DNA of 64,000 nucleotides from Tindallia californiensis (GTDB lineage: Bacteria > Bacillota > Clostridia > Peptostreptococcales > Tindalliaceae), in contig NZ_FNPV01000002.1 of the NCBI RefSeq assembly GCF_900107405.1, positions 124,001 to 188,000 of the forward strand. Direction: 5' to 3'. This document shows positions 9,536 through 18,243 of the stretch, in pieces; the stretch's first letter is position 1, and every line of letters starts with the position of its first letter. A model generated the notes under the pieces. That model did no database searches. It saw nothing but the letters and a program-made list of their open reading frames with translations, and was not told the origin of the DNA. The position numbers and the translations under genes are program-made.

Positions 9536-10645
9536 TTAAAAATTAATGACATCTCTCCTCATGTAAACATTTAATACAAGGCCTATGGCCATAAAGTTTG
9601 TTAACATAAATGTCCCCCCATGACTAATAAAAGGAAGTGGTTTTCCTGTTACAGGCATAAGTCCTATCGCCATTCCAACGTTTATAAAAATATGAAAGGC
9701 CAACATAAAGATAACTCCTACCACTAAAAACATACCAAAATCGTCTTTTGCATTCATCGCAATATAGATGCATTTTACTAACATTGCAATAAAGAGAAAT
9801 AAAAGAACTGATGCTCCGATAAAGCCTAACTCTTCTGCGATCACAGAAAAAACAAAATCTGTATGTCTTTCTGGTAAAAATCCATACTGACTCTGTGTTC
9901 CACTATAGAGTCCTTGTCCCCTTAACATCCCTGCACCAACAGCTCTTTTTGACTGAATAATTTGATAGCCTGCCCCCATAGGGTCCATCTCAGGGTTAAG
10001 AAAGATAAGAATACGAGTGCGCTGGTAATCCTCTAACAGATTCCAAAAAATCGGCATGGTAAAAAGGCCTAGCACGGCTCCCATAAGGATATATTTATAA
10101 CGCAATCCCGCTATAAATAACACCCCAAAAATAATTGCTCCCAGAACGAGCGTCGTTCCCAGATCAGGCTGTAACATAATTAAAACAAGGGGCGCAAACA
10201 TAAACCCCAGTATCTTAAATAGGGTAGCTGGCTGATTAATATATTCTTTTTGATCATCAACAATCTTCGCAAGACAAATAATCAGTCCAATCTTAACAAA
10301 ATCGGCTGGTTGAAAACCAATGCCCCCTATACGAATCCAGCGACTAGCTCCCCAATCTTCCTGTCCTACACCAATAATAAGCACCATCAGTAAAAGAGCA
10401 TTGCTGATCAGATAGATTGGAAGTGCCAATCTTTTTAAGGTTTTATAATTTATAGAAAGCATAAAACACATTGCCATCAATCCAATAGCAACTGATTTTA
10501 TCTGACTCCTTACAAAATGTGGTGCTCCTAATCGATGGTTCAGGGTTGAGCTGGAGATAATAACCACCCCGTAAGCACAGATTAACAAAACAATCACTAC
10601 CAGGGTAAAGTCAATTTTCTTCAGCAATTTACTATCATTTATCAA
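9536..10645 (-). CDS. rodA: SEDS peptidoglycan polymerase, RodA-type
   Basis: An integral membrane protein with about ten hydrophobic helices. GAGYQIIQSKRAVGAG, GFLPERHTDFVFSVIAEELG and PFISHGGTFMLTN are hallmark SEDS-family blocks (FtsW/RodA/SpoVE), which polymerise lipid II glycan. The length of about 370, with a short cytoplasmic N-terminus and no long tail, fits RodA (elongation) better than FtsW or SpoVE. The start is uncertain: GTG at 10654 lacks a site, while TTG at 10645 has GAGGTG six bases upstream. Confidence 0.88.
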   Translation of the reverse strand: MINDSKLLKKIDFTLVVIVLLICAYGVVIISSSTLNHRLGAPHFVRSQIKSVAIGLMAMCFMLSINYKTLKRLALPIYLISNALLLMVLIIGVGQEDWGASRWIRIGGIGFQPADFVKIGLIICLAKIVDDQKEYINQPATLFKILGFMFAPLVLIMLQPDLGTTLVLGAIIFGVLFIAGLRYKYILMGAVLGLFTMPIFWNLLEDYQRTRILIFLNPEMDPMGAGYQIIQSKRAVGAGMLRGQGLYSGTQSQYGFLPERHTDFVFSVIAEELGFIGASVLLFLFIAMLVKCIYIAMNAKDDFGMFLVVGVIFMLAFHIFINVGMAIGLMPVTGKPLPFISHGGTFMLTNFMAIGLVLNVYMRRDVINF

Positions 10646-10774
10646 TACGTTCACCTCAAATGTCTCTGTCTATAGAATTCTTTGTTAATGGAACCCTTAA
10701 ATCAGTTTATATCAGTTTCCATCTGTTTGCAACTACTTGACGAGGAAGAAGAAAAATTCCTTCCGTTAGAAAAA

Positions 10775-10793
10775 ACGACGAAATAATCGTCGT
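10775..10793 (-). terminator. Terminator of the activase cluster
   Basis: A 7-bp perfect stem (ACGACGA / TCGTCGT) with a 5-nt loop, followed by a T run on the minus strand, lies about 40 bp past the activase stop. It separates that operon from rodA. Confidence 0.75.
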
Positions 10794-10834
10794 TTATGTC
10801 ATCAGATTTAACACAGTTTATCAAAACTTGTTAC

Positions 10835-11806
10835 TTAAATATGCTTAATTGTATTGGTCCACTTTCCACAACGGTCTCCCCACCGGGCAACCACTTCATT
10901 ATCAACCTTCACTTCAATTACTTCACAATGGTTGGGACAATCTTCACATTCAAATGTTCTAGGCGTAAAATCAAGATCTACCGCTGCAAAACCACGGAAT
11001 TTTGTTTGAGCACCAGATACTTCTATTTCATCCTTTGCCAATATGGCAGCACCAACGGCACCCATTATATCAAAATGATCCGGTATAATCACTTCATGAT
11101 TAATCTCTTTTTCAAAAGCCGCTTTAATCCCTTCGTTTGCCGCTACTCCCCCCTGAAATACAAAAGGTGGCTCTAATTTTTTTCCACGACCAAGGTTGTT
11201 AATATAATTTCGTACCAATGCTTCGCAAAGCCCTTTAATTATTTCCGCTTTTGAAAAACCAAACTGCTGTTTTGCAATCATATCAGATTCAGCAAAAACA
11301 GTACATCTTCCCGCAATCCTTACATCTCTCTGAGCAGAAAGTGCTTTTCCTCCAAACTGATCAATGGGAATACCAAGCCTTTCTGCCTGGTGATCCAGGA
11401 AAGAACCTGTTCCAGCAGCGCAAACTGTATTCATCGCAAAGTCAACCACCATCTGTTCTTCTATGATAATAATCTTAGAATCCTGACCACCTATTTCAAA
11501 AATTGTTCTTACATTCGGAACAAAATGAGCTGTTGCTGTTGCATGTGCGGTTATTTCATTCTTTATTACATCAGCACCAATCATAACTCCTACCAATTGC
11601 CGACCACTGCCAGTTGTCCCTACACCACGTATCACAGCTTTTTCGGGAAAATCTTTTTTCAGCTGTCTTAAGCCTGTTTTGACTGTCTCTAAAGGCTGTC
11701 CATTGGTTCTAATGTATTGGCTTGAAATTACTTTTGCATTATGATCAATAACAACGATATTGGTACTAACAGAGCCAACATCTACTCCCATAAATAATTC
11801 CTGCAA
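10835..11806 (-). CDS. Acyl-CoA-dehydratase-type activase (BadF/HgdC ATPase)
   Basis: An ASKHA-fold ATPase of the family that, in the 2-hydroxyglutaryl-CoA dehydratase activator, drives ATP-dependent electron injection from a [4Fe-4S] cluster shared by a homodimer. GVDVGSVSTNIVVID is the phosphate-1 loop, GTTGSGRQLVG and GGQDSKIIII follow, and NTVCAAGTGSF carries one of the cluster cysteines; the second is in RIAGRCTVFAESDM. A C-terminal CEDC...C motif is an addition. Three starts are possible: ATG 11815 (too close to AGGAGG), TTG 11806 (8-bp spacing, chosen) and ATG 11791. It lies 76 bp downstream of its likely partners and should act on them. Confidence 0.85.
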   Translation of the reverse strand: MQELFMGVDVGSVSTNIVVIDHNAKVISSQYIRTNGQPLETVKTGLRQLKKDFPEKAVIRGVGTTGSGRQLVGVMIGADVIKNEITAHATATAHFVPNVRTIFEIGGQDSKIIIIEEQMVVDFAMNTVCAAGTGSFLDHQAERLGIPIDQFGGKALSAQRDVRIAGRCTVFAESDMIAKQQFGFSKAEIIKGLCEALVRNYINNLGRGKKLEPPFVFQGGVAANEGIKAAFEKEINHEVIIPDHFDIMGAVGAAILAKDEIEVSGAQTKFRGFAAVDLDFTPRTFECEDCPNHCEVIEVKVDNEVVARWGDRCGKWTNTIKHI

Positions 11807-11882
11807 ATGATCCATCCTCCTGTCAAACAAAAACGAAGCACGCTTTTGTAGCAAAGTATTTTAGTTTCGTGTAAAAGCACCT

Positions 11883-13028
11883 TCAGTTAGAAGAACAGCA
11901 ATGTTTCGGTTCATTTCCTTGGATTTCCTTTTTTTGTTTTTCAATCTTTTGCCTTCGTTTTCCTCTCACTAGATCCACGAAAGCTTCTACCCTTGTTTGA
12001 TTATTTGCAATTCCGGTCTGCTCATCTAAAGAAATGGTGAGTACAGGAATATGATAGTCTTCACTTATTTTAGGAATAATACTTTGAGAAACAAGTTCCG
12101 GCAGGCAACCAAAGGGCATTAAGTGAACAACGCCATCAAATTTTCTCTGCCCATAGTCTACGATCTGCCCAACACTTTGTTTTGCATGTCCGCCTATTAA
12201 AATCGGTATGTACGGCTCACCTTTTTTAAGTACGGCCTTTTCATGGGTCCAGTTCATCCATTTTGGAAGCATGTTGTAGGTTACCCATTGGGACAAATAC
12301 TGAGACCTTTCTACTTCCGCTCCCAAGCTGTTTAACAGTTGCTCCATTTTCATGTTGATCGAATCTTCCATTACAACATAAATTTCCCCAACGATACCAA
12401 TTCTAATCCGTTCACTTTCTTCAACCTCTTTTGTCGGAATCATCTTTAATTTGTCTTTTCCATTAGCAAAAGCTTCTTTTAAGGCTCGAAACGTAAAGGC
12501 CTGATCAAAATCATGCTGAATTTTTTCCCATAACCTGGTCGTTTCGCCAGGATTTTTTTCGTAAGCTCTAATACCCTGAACCATTTTTTCCAGATAATCT
12601 AATTTGCCAATCATATCATAAATAAATGTCATGGCTTTCAACACTTGGTGCCAGGGAGTTTTGCCCTTGAGTTTTATCATGTTTTTATAAAATGTACCGG
12701 GATCTCGAAACATGGAATCAAAGACAATAAAATCAACGTTATATCCTTCTGACTCAAGAATCTTCTGATGTACTTTTTCATAAAACCCTGCTCTGCATGG
12801 TCCATTGCCACCAGAAGTTATAATTACTTCCGCTCCCTTTTGGATGGCTTCAAAGTAACTTCCCATAATTACTTTAAGAGGAAAACATGCAAATTCCGGA
12901 CTATATTTCACGCCTATGTTAATGGTTTGTCTGGTTGGCTTTGGAGCCATGATCACATCATGCCCCAGCATTTCAAGAAGTTTTTTGTAAACAACTGTTG
13001 TTCCCATATAAGGAAAAGTCACTTTCAT
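11883..13028 (-). CDS. Dehydratase-like Fe-S subunit, three-cysteine type (second)
   Basis: A 381-residue protein of the 2-hydroxyacyl-CoA dehydratase-like superfamily (the group often labelled activase-related). Three cysteines fall at family positions: FACFPLKV, GGNGPCRAG and MPFGCLPEL. In characterised dehydratases three cysteines per subunit hold one [4Fe-4S] cluster, so this is probably a cluster-binding reductase subunit. The C-terminus is basic and ends in a CC pair. Its ATG overlaps the TGA of the preceding gene by 4 bp, so the two are translated together and probably form a heterodimer. No CoA ligase, acyl-CoA dehydrogenase or transferase lies nearby, so the substrate is unknown. Confidence 0.75.
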   Translation of the reverse strand: MKVTFPYMGTTVVYKKLLEMLGHDVIMAPKPTRQTINIGVKYSPEFACFPLKVIMGSYFEAIQKGAEVIITSGGNGPCRAGFYEKVHQKILESEGYNVDFIVFDSMFRDPGTFYKNMIKLKGKTPWHQVLKAMTFIYDMIGKLDYLEKMVQGIRAYEKNPGETTRLWEKIQHDFDQAFTFRALKEAFANGKDKLKMIPTKEVEESERIRIGIVGEIYVVMEDSINMKMEQLLNSLGAEVERSQYLSQWVTYNMLPKWMNWTHEKAVLKKGEPYIPILIGGHAKQSVGQIVDYGQRKFDGVVHLMPFGCLPELVSQSIIPKISEDYHIPVLTISLDEQTGIANNQTRVEAFVDLVRGKRRQKIEKQKKEIQGNEPKHCCSSN

Positions 13029-14053
13029 GCCAGTGCCCCCTTTTTGCTGTTTCTTTTTTTGCGCTTTAACATGTCTACAAAAGCTTCCACTCTTGTCTGT
13101 AAATGATTTTCGCCAGAGTGTTCGTCAATTCTAACCGTCATAAAAGGCTTTTCGTATCGGGTAGAATCTAATTCAAGTAATTTCCCTAACATGGAATCAG
13201 GTCCACAGCCAAAAGCTGTAACATGAATCATTCCATCAATGTCAGAATCTTGATAAAAGTGATTTCCGGCAGCAAACAGTTTATCACTAAAAGTCCAAAA
13301 AAGTGTCTTTGGCATATTGGCCAACTGGGCTTTCAGTTTATCTTCACTAAGCATTTCGAAGGTTTTAACACGTACACCCATTTCTTTTAGCCGATTAAGA
13401 ATATCCAAACTAATAACAGAATCATAAATATTATAAACATAACCCAATACACCAATGGTAATTTCTATATCCTCAGATTTTCCATCTGTATTTTTTGATC
13501 GTCTATCTTCTAATATTCTACAGTTATCGTTCATAACCATTTCTGTGGCTTCCGGTATATCATATCCTTTCAAGCTAAGCTCTCTGAATTTTTTCCATAC
13601 GGCTTCCGCTTTTTTTAAGGCCTTTCGATTATCGCTCCTTCTGATATCACATTTTTCTTCAAAAATATGATATTGTTTTATTGAAGTTGCTAAATCTTCC
13701 GTAGTGCTTTCAATATACGGAGAAAGTAAAATTGACTCTATTTCCGGAAAAGAATGTCGAATAATATCTGGTAAACCCATAAATTTCGGACAAAAAAACT
13801 GACCTTTCTGAATGGATACAAATCGCGGCACAAAGATATAATCGACTTTCTTTTCCATTAGCTCCAGTACATGCCCTAAGTATACTTTTATCGGAACGCA
13901 AATTTCTGGCACCGAATGTTTCGCTCCATTATCCATAATCCATTTATTGGTTGGGCTGCTGACTATTGTTTCTATGCCTAGTGAATCCAGATATGTTTTC
14001 CAGAAAGGATAATAGTAATGATACAACAAAGCACGTGGAATACCAATTTTCAT
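13025..14053 (-). CDS. Dehydratase-like Fe-S subunit, three-cysteine type (first)
   Basis: First gene of the reductase-like cluster. It is distantly similar in layout to its neighbour: an N-terminal GIPRALLYHYYYPFWKTYL block, then cysteines in PEICVPIKVYLGH, GQFFCPKFMG and TAFGCGPDSM. The three-cysteine set suggests one [4Fe-4S] cluster. The ATG at 14053 has GGAGG seven bases upstream and is preferred to the TTG two codons earlier. A good sigma-A promoter lies at 14121-14149. Together with the next two genes this makes a minimal activase plus two-subunit acceptor module of unknown substrate. Confidence 0.75.
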   Translation of the reverse strand: MKIGIPRALLYHYYYPFWKTYLDSLGIETIVSSPTNKWIMDNGAKHSVPEICVPIKVYLGHVLELMEKKVDYIFVPRFVSIQKGQFFCPKFMGLPDIIRHSFPEIESILLSPYIESTTEDLATSIKQYHIFEEKCDIRRSDNRKALKKAEAVWKKFRELSLKGYDIPEATEMVMNDNCRILEDRRSKNTDGKSEDIEITIGVLGYVYNIYDSVISLDILNRLKEMGVRVKTFEMLSEDKLKAQLANMPKTLFWTFSDKLFAAGNHFYQDSDIDGMIHVTAFGCGPDSMLGKLLELDSTRYEKPFMTVRIDEHSGENHLQTRVEAFVDMLKRKKRNSKKGALA

Positions 14054-14120
14054 TTCCAATCCTCCACTCTTTTAAGATACCTTAAAAGTATCAAAATAGC
14101 TTGAACTAAGCTTTATCTAT

Positions 14121-14149
14121 ATTATACCCTTTTGAAGCAACACTGCCAA
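14121..14149 (-). promoter_or_regulatory. Sigma-A promoter of the activase cluster
   Basis: TTGGCA and TATAAT are separated by exactly 17 bp on the minus strand, about 70 bp upstream of the first gene. A short palindrome (GATAC...GTATC, 14082-14098) lies between promoter and gene and could be an operator. Confidence 0.75.
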
Positions 14150-14204
14150 CTAATAGAAATTCCTATTGCCCAAAGGCAACACTCCATCTTTTCTCCAAGG
14201 TCGT

Positions 14205-15038
14205 TTATGATTTTTCTAAATAAGCTTTTGTTTTTTCTAATAGGACTAATACATCCTGCCACGTAAAGGTTTCGGAAAACTGACTGGATTTTTTCCGTAT
14301 GATTTGTTTGATCATACGGATATCTTTTGCAATATCTTTTTCCAGCTCTATTAGTAGTATGCTATTTTCTTTTTTTAATTTTTTCTGCATACGAAGCTGA
14401 TGGTTTGCTTTATAGTTTGCCAAACTTTCCACGGTTTTGTAAACCACCAGTGCCGTTGAAACCGTAGCTGCTTTTTCTATTGGTGATTGCTTTTTTCTTT
14501 TTGTGTTTGTAACGTAAAAAACAATACCAGCCGTAGCCAAGCCTGCCGAAATACTTGCAATTTGATTCATAGCCATCCTGGAAATCGATGGTTTTACATT
14601 CTCTGGCAAATACAAATTATCTCGTTCATAGGTTTGTCGCACTTGTTCTATATGTCGCTCTTTTATTTCTAAGTGATGGATGACTTCATTAAAAAAATTT
14701 TTTTCACCTTCGTCTTCATAATAATCAGCTTTCATCACTCGGTACAAGTCTTCCAGAAGCGAAAAACGAATAAGGTTTTCTTCTTGATCATTAAGATGCT
14801 TCATCATCTGTTGAGTTAAGGATGTAGCGGATTCATCCGGATCCATCATATATTCAAAAATTACTTGCCTGTCTCTATCTTTCAATGCAATGCTTTTTAG
14901 CGCCCGATAAAACTCTTTCATCGTCATGGCTTCCGGCTTGTTTTGAGATAAGATCATCAAGCCTAAAAGCTTACCATAGGCTAATCTGTTTTCAACAGGC
15001 ATTTTTCGTGGTTCTCGCACTTTTGTTTCTTTTACCAT
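14205..15038 (-). CDS. Hypothetical protein with a central membrane segment
   Basis: I do not recognise this 277-residue protein. Residues about 1-150 are charged and predicted helical (KEFYRALKSIALKDRDRQ). One hydrophobic stretch at about 160-180 (SISAGLATAGIVFYV) could span the membrane or be a buried helix, and is followed by a basic KRKKQ cluster. The rest is lysine-rich helix, perhaps coiled coil. GAGGTGG precedes the ATG. No catalytic motif is seen. It is read alone between cheW and the activase cluster. Confidence 0.7.
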   Translation of the reverse strand: MVKETKVREPRKMPVENRLAYGKLLGLMILSQNKPEAMTMKEFYRALKSIALKDRDRQVIFEYMMDPDESATSLTQQMMKHLNDQEENLIRFSLLEDLYRVMKADYYEDEGEKNFFNEVIHHLEIKERHIEQVRQTYERDNLYLPENVKPSISRMAMNQIASISAGLATAGIVFYVTNTKRKKQSPIEKAATVSTALVVYKTVESLANYKANHQLRMQKKLKKENSILLIELEKDIAKDIRMIKQIIRKKSSQFSETFTWQDVLVLLEKTKAYLEKS

Positions 15039-15135
15039 CTATTCCACCTCACCATTACAAGATTCATTTTTCTTCATTGTACAACAAGACAGGTGAAAAG
15101 TACACTTAACTCTCTCTGCCTATTAAGCATTAAAA

Positions 15136-15158
15136 AACAACGGCCTCAGGCTGTTGTT
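15136..15158 (-). terminator. Terminator of cheW, probably bidirectional
   Basis: A 10-bp stem (AACAACGGCC / GGCTGTTGTT, one G-T pair) with a 3-nt loop is flanked by A6 and T6 runs. It lies 25 bp past the cheW stop. Confidence 0.85.
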
Positions 15159-15182
15159 TTTTAATGCAATCAAACTACTTTT

Positions 15183-15635
15183 TTACTCTTCCATTTCAAT
15201 GATTTCATTTTTTTCATTTTCTGTTAAAATTTTCTCTAAATCCAATAACAAAATAATTTTATCAGATACTTTTCCAATACCGGTAATATATTCCCGTTCT
15301 GCCCCTGCAATGATCTCAGGAGCATTTTCGATTTGCTCTTCGCTAATCGTCAACACTTGAGAAGCATCATCCACAATAAAGCCAACCTGTTTTGTCTCCA
15401 GATTTATAATAATAATCCGGTGATCTTCCCCAACTTCTTCTTGGGCTAGATCAAAGCGTTTTTTAATGCTTACAATTGGAACAATACTGCCCCTTAGGTT
15501 AATAATCCCCTCAATAAATGCCGGTGTATTCGGAACACTTGTTACGGTCTTGTGTTCTGTAATCTCTTGTACATGGTTTATTTCAACACCATATTCTTCC
15601 TTTTCAAGCTTAAAAATAACATATTGTTTTTCCAT
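15183..15635 (-). CDS. cheW: Chemotaxis coupling protein CheW
   Basis: A 150-residue stand-alone CheW domain that bridges chemoreceptors and the CheA kinase. QYVIFKLEKEEYGVEI, VPNTPAFIEGIINLRG and IVPIVSIKKRF are the standard blocks of the two SH3-like subdomains. AAGGGGGG precedes the ATG. No other che genes are nearby, so it is an orphan here, possibly serving a receptor elsewhere. Its acidic C-terminus (ENEKNEIIEMEE) is somewhat longer than usual. Confidence 0.9.
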   Translation of the reverse strand: MEKQYVIFKLEKEEYGVEINHVQEITEHKTVTSVPNTPAFIEGIINLRGSIVPIVSIKKRFDLAQEEVGEDHRIIIINLETKQVGFIVDDASQVLTISEEQIENAPEIIAGAEREYITGIGKVSDKIILLLDLEKILTENEKNEIIEMEE

Positions 15636-15667
15636 GATAAGCCCCCCCTTTTCTTTTTACATTCATA

Positions 15668-16882
15668 TTATCCTTTAATAACCACTTTTCCACTGAGTGT
15701 TTGCCATGGCAAGACCAGATCCTTTTGCTGTTCCATCACAAATCCAATATCTTTATAAGCTTCTGGAGCTTCTTCTCCTATGTCATTCATTTTTCTTTTC
15801 CCAAGAATCACTTGCTTCTCAGCCAACTTAGCGGTTACTTGCTGTTGACTAAACTGTTTCTTTGCTTGTTTTCTGCTCATATTTCTACCGGCACCATGGG
15901 AGCAAGATTCAAATGACCTGGGATTTGCCAACCCTTTTACAATATAAGAGTTCATCCCCATAGCTCCGGGAATAATGGCTTTTTCTTCTTTCGAAGCTTT
16001 TACAGCACCCTTGCGATGAACCCATAATAGTTCTCCATCATGAGTTTCTCTATTCACATCATTATGATGGACATCCAAAATAGGTGCTTCTACGATCAGA
16101 TTCTCTTTTTCCTTAAAAACTTGCCATAAAGCCTTCATCATATGAAGTCGGCTTTCTCTTGCAAAGTCCCGTGCCAGATTCATCCATTTTATATAGGATT
16201 GTCCTTCCTCACTCTTAACAGGGATGAAATCTAACTCCATTTTATCCGGCACCTTGCTTTCCCACCGTTTCCTGTTTTTTCGGGCAACTTGATTAAAGTA
16301 ATTGGCTATTTTGTACCCAATGTTTCTTGAGCCCGAATGAATCATAAAACAAAGTTTTCCTTCATTATTTTGTTGAAACTCTATAAAGTGATTCCCTCCA
16401 CCCAACGTACCCATTTGATAAAAGGAAGCATTTAATTCACTCCAGATTGTTGGATGACGTTTTTCCTCTTGGTTTTCTTTCATAAAGACTTTTACACAGT
16501 TGGATATCTGCGGTGTTTTATGATGACTAAAACTTTGAGGAATCCGATTCATCGCTGTATGAACGATTTTTTCTAATACATTTCTATCCAACCTATCCAT
16601 CTCAATTTTCGTTTCGCAAAACGCTACACCACAACCAATGTCTACTCCAACCGCATTAGGAACAACAACCTCTTTTGTTGCCATCACTCCTCCTATAGGC
16701 ATTCCAAATCCTTGGTGCACATCAGCCATCAAAGCGATCTGCTTTACGGCATATGGATAAAGAGAAAGATTTCGCACCTGTTGTAAACATCCCTCTTCGA
16801 TCCACTCTAAACCCGGTAGCCAGATATGAATCGGTAATGCCTTTTTTTCGTTACCGTTAATACCGTCTTGAACTGTAAACAT
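15668..16882 (-). CDS. rtcB: RNA-splicing ligase RtcB
   Basis: RtcB joins RNA 2',3'-cyclic phosphate or 3'-phosphate ends to 5'-OH ends using GTP and Mn2+. GVDIGCGVAFCE supplies the metal-binding Asp and Cys, GGGNHFIEFQ the next metal ligand, and HHNDVN another His set. SHGAGRNMSRKQA contains the His that is guanylylated. At 404 residues it is of the shorter bacterial type. No archease or RtcA gene is adjacent. In bacteria the role is usually RNA repair after stress or toxin cleavage. Confidence 0.93.
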   Translation of the reverse strand: MFTVQDGINGNEKKALPIHIWLPGLEWIEEGCLQQVRNLSLYPYAVKQIALMADVHQGFGMPIGGVMATKEVVVPNAVGVDIGCGVAFCETKIEMDRLDRNVLEKIVHTAMNRIPQSFSHHKTPQISNCVKVFMKENQEEKRHPTIWSELNASFYQMGTLGGGNHFIEFQQNNEGKLCFMIHSGSRNIGYKIANYFNQVARKNRKRWESKVPDKMELDFIPVKSEEGQSYIKWMNLARDFARESRLHMMKALWQVFKEKENLIVEAPILDVHHNDVNRETHDGELLWVHRKGAVKASKEEKAIIPGAMGMNSYIVKGLANPRSFESCSHGAGRNMSRKQAKKQFSQQQVTAKLAEKQVILGKRKMNDIGEEAPEAYKDIGFVMEQQKDLVLPWQTLSGKVVIKG

Positions 16883-16958
16883 TCACTCCACTACCTTCCT
16901 TCCAAGCCTTAACCAACACATGCTTTCTGACTTTTATTCTCTGATACGTAAAATCACA

Positions 16959-17333
16959 TCAAAGTATTTTGAAAAAATAATAGAATATACCTAGTATTGA
17001 CAATACGAAAACAATAATAAGATTAATCCTATAATAGTCACCTTTTCTTCTGCTTCTTTTTTTATTGATGATTAGCCCTATCGAAGACAAAATAAGCAAC
17101 ACTATCATTAAATAAAACGCATAACGCAACACTTCGTAGTTCCATCTTGGACTTACTTGAATATCAAAATACCTATCAAAGAAAGTTTCAAACTGTGGTT
17201 GTGCCTGATCAATCAGAATAAGCAGTGGAATCATCAAAGTCCAAGAAACAATCCCTATCCAGCGAATCATTTTTAACCAAATATCTTTTCCCTTACGTCT
17301 GTTTCTACGATCATTACTCACGCCTTTTTCCAT
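16959..17333 (-). CDS. Small membrane protein, unknown
   Basis: A 124-residue protein with a basic N-terminus (RRNRRKGKDIWLK) and three hydrophobic segments, roughly residues 25-45, 68-90 and 105-122. No family was recognised. The ATG at 17333 has AGGGAGG at eight bases; the upstream GTG is less likely. It is downstream of the AOR-like gene, separated by about 70 bp, and may share its transcript. Confidence 0.65.
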   Translation of the reverse strand: MEKGVSNDRRNRRKGKDIWLKMIRWIGIVSWTLMIPLLILIDQAQPQFETFFDRYFDIQVSPRWNYEVLRYAFYLMIVLLILSSIGLIINKKRSRRKGDYYRINLIIVFVLSILGIFYYFFKIL

Positions 17334-17401
17334 TTTCACAACCTCCCTCCACCCTGCACTGAGTTTTCATGGAGTAAAATAGCCGCGCCTTGTTTGTTGC
17401 G

Positions 17402-18025
17402 TTATATCGCCTTACTGGATACTATTGCTTTAAGATTTTTGGACCCCATCACAGCCCCTGTTCCATTTCTACCATTGGCACGATTTTTCATCGTGATAAT
17501 ACATGAGTATCTCACCATATTTTCTCCAGCCGGACCTATTTGAGCCATTTCAAGTTCCTCGGAGTGAAACTCTTCCCTGATCATTCTTTCCGATTCTCCG
17601 GTAACTTTTCCCCATAGCTTCGCAGCATCTCGCATCTCGTACTGATTCTCATTCATATAAATGAATACCGGCTTTTTTGCTTTACCTCTAATAATCATCG
17701 CAACAATATCCTTGCTATTTAAGATCTGAGGTAAATCACTTTCCACTTTGCTGTCTCCTACCTTTGCATTAATTGGGCTTTTAGTGGTTATAATAAGATG
17801 ATTCCCATCAGCTCCAATTTTATCGTTTCGATCATAGGTGAAGACAAGAATATTAGCCGGAGACAATGGCTCTGCATTAGAATCCATTTCTTGAAGAAGT
17901 ACGTAAAGACCAAACGCAACACCGTCCGGGTAAAGCTTAGCAACATCATTTTCAATTTCACGTTCAAGGATGGTCTCATGGTATAAATCTATATCCAGTA
18001 TCTTTACTGTATCTTTTGGGTTCAT
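17402..18025 (-). CDS. Stand-alone aldehyde ferredoxin oxidoreductase N-terminal domain
   Basis: The 207 residues match only the N-terminal tungstopterin-binding domain of AOR enzymes, which are normally about 600 residues long. Recognisable blocks are VKILDIDLYHE, PLSPANILVFTY, SKDIVAMIIRGKAKKPVFIY, AKLWGKVTGESE and IGPAGENMVRYSCI, ending in the GTGAVMGSKNLKAI signature. The C-terminal domains with the [4Fe-4S] cysteines are absent, and no continuation is found downstream. AGGAGG seven bases before the ATG and a clean stop argue for a real short gene rather than simple decay. The missing normal GGRG loop in the first third (only PDGVAFG remains) hints that it may have lost catalysis. Confidence 0.75.
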   Translation of the reverse strand: MNPKDTVKILDIDLYHETILEREIENDVAKLYPDGVAFGLYVLLQEMDSNAEPLSPANILVFTYDRNDKIGADGNHLIITTKSPINAKVGDSKVESDLPQILNSKDIVAMIIRGKAKKPVFIYMNENQYEMRDAAKLWGKVTGESERMIREEFHSEELEMAQIGPAGENMVRYSCIITMKNRANGRNGTGAVMGSKNLKAIVSSKAI

Positions 18026-18126
18026 CGATTTGCCTCCTAAAGCGATCACTGCTTAATTTTGGAAATATTTATAAGTTTTTGTTAATAGTTCTTGCTTTAC
18101 ATTATATATGAATTATTGGACAGATT

Positions 18127-18149
18127 CACTATTTTTTCTTGAAATAGTG
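18127..18149. promoter_or_regulatory. Inverted repeat between the AOR-like and MerT-like genes
   Basis: A perfect 8-bp inverted repeat (CACTATTT / AAATAGTG, 7-nt spacer) lies about 95 bp upstream of the plus-strand MerT-like gene and 100 bp upstream of the minus-strand AOR-like gene. No T run follows on either side, so an operator is more likely than a terminator. No regulator is identified. Confidence 0.4.
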
Positions 18150-18243
18150 GGTATATATGTTTTATATGCTTCCGTTTCACCTCATTCTTTAAGCAATTTC
18201 TTTAAGCAATCGATTTTATGAATCAATGAAAGGTTTGATCTCT

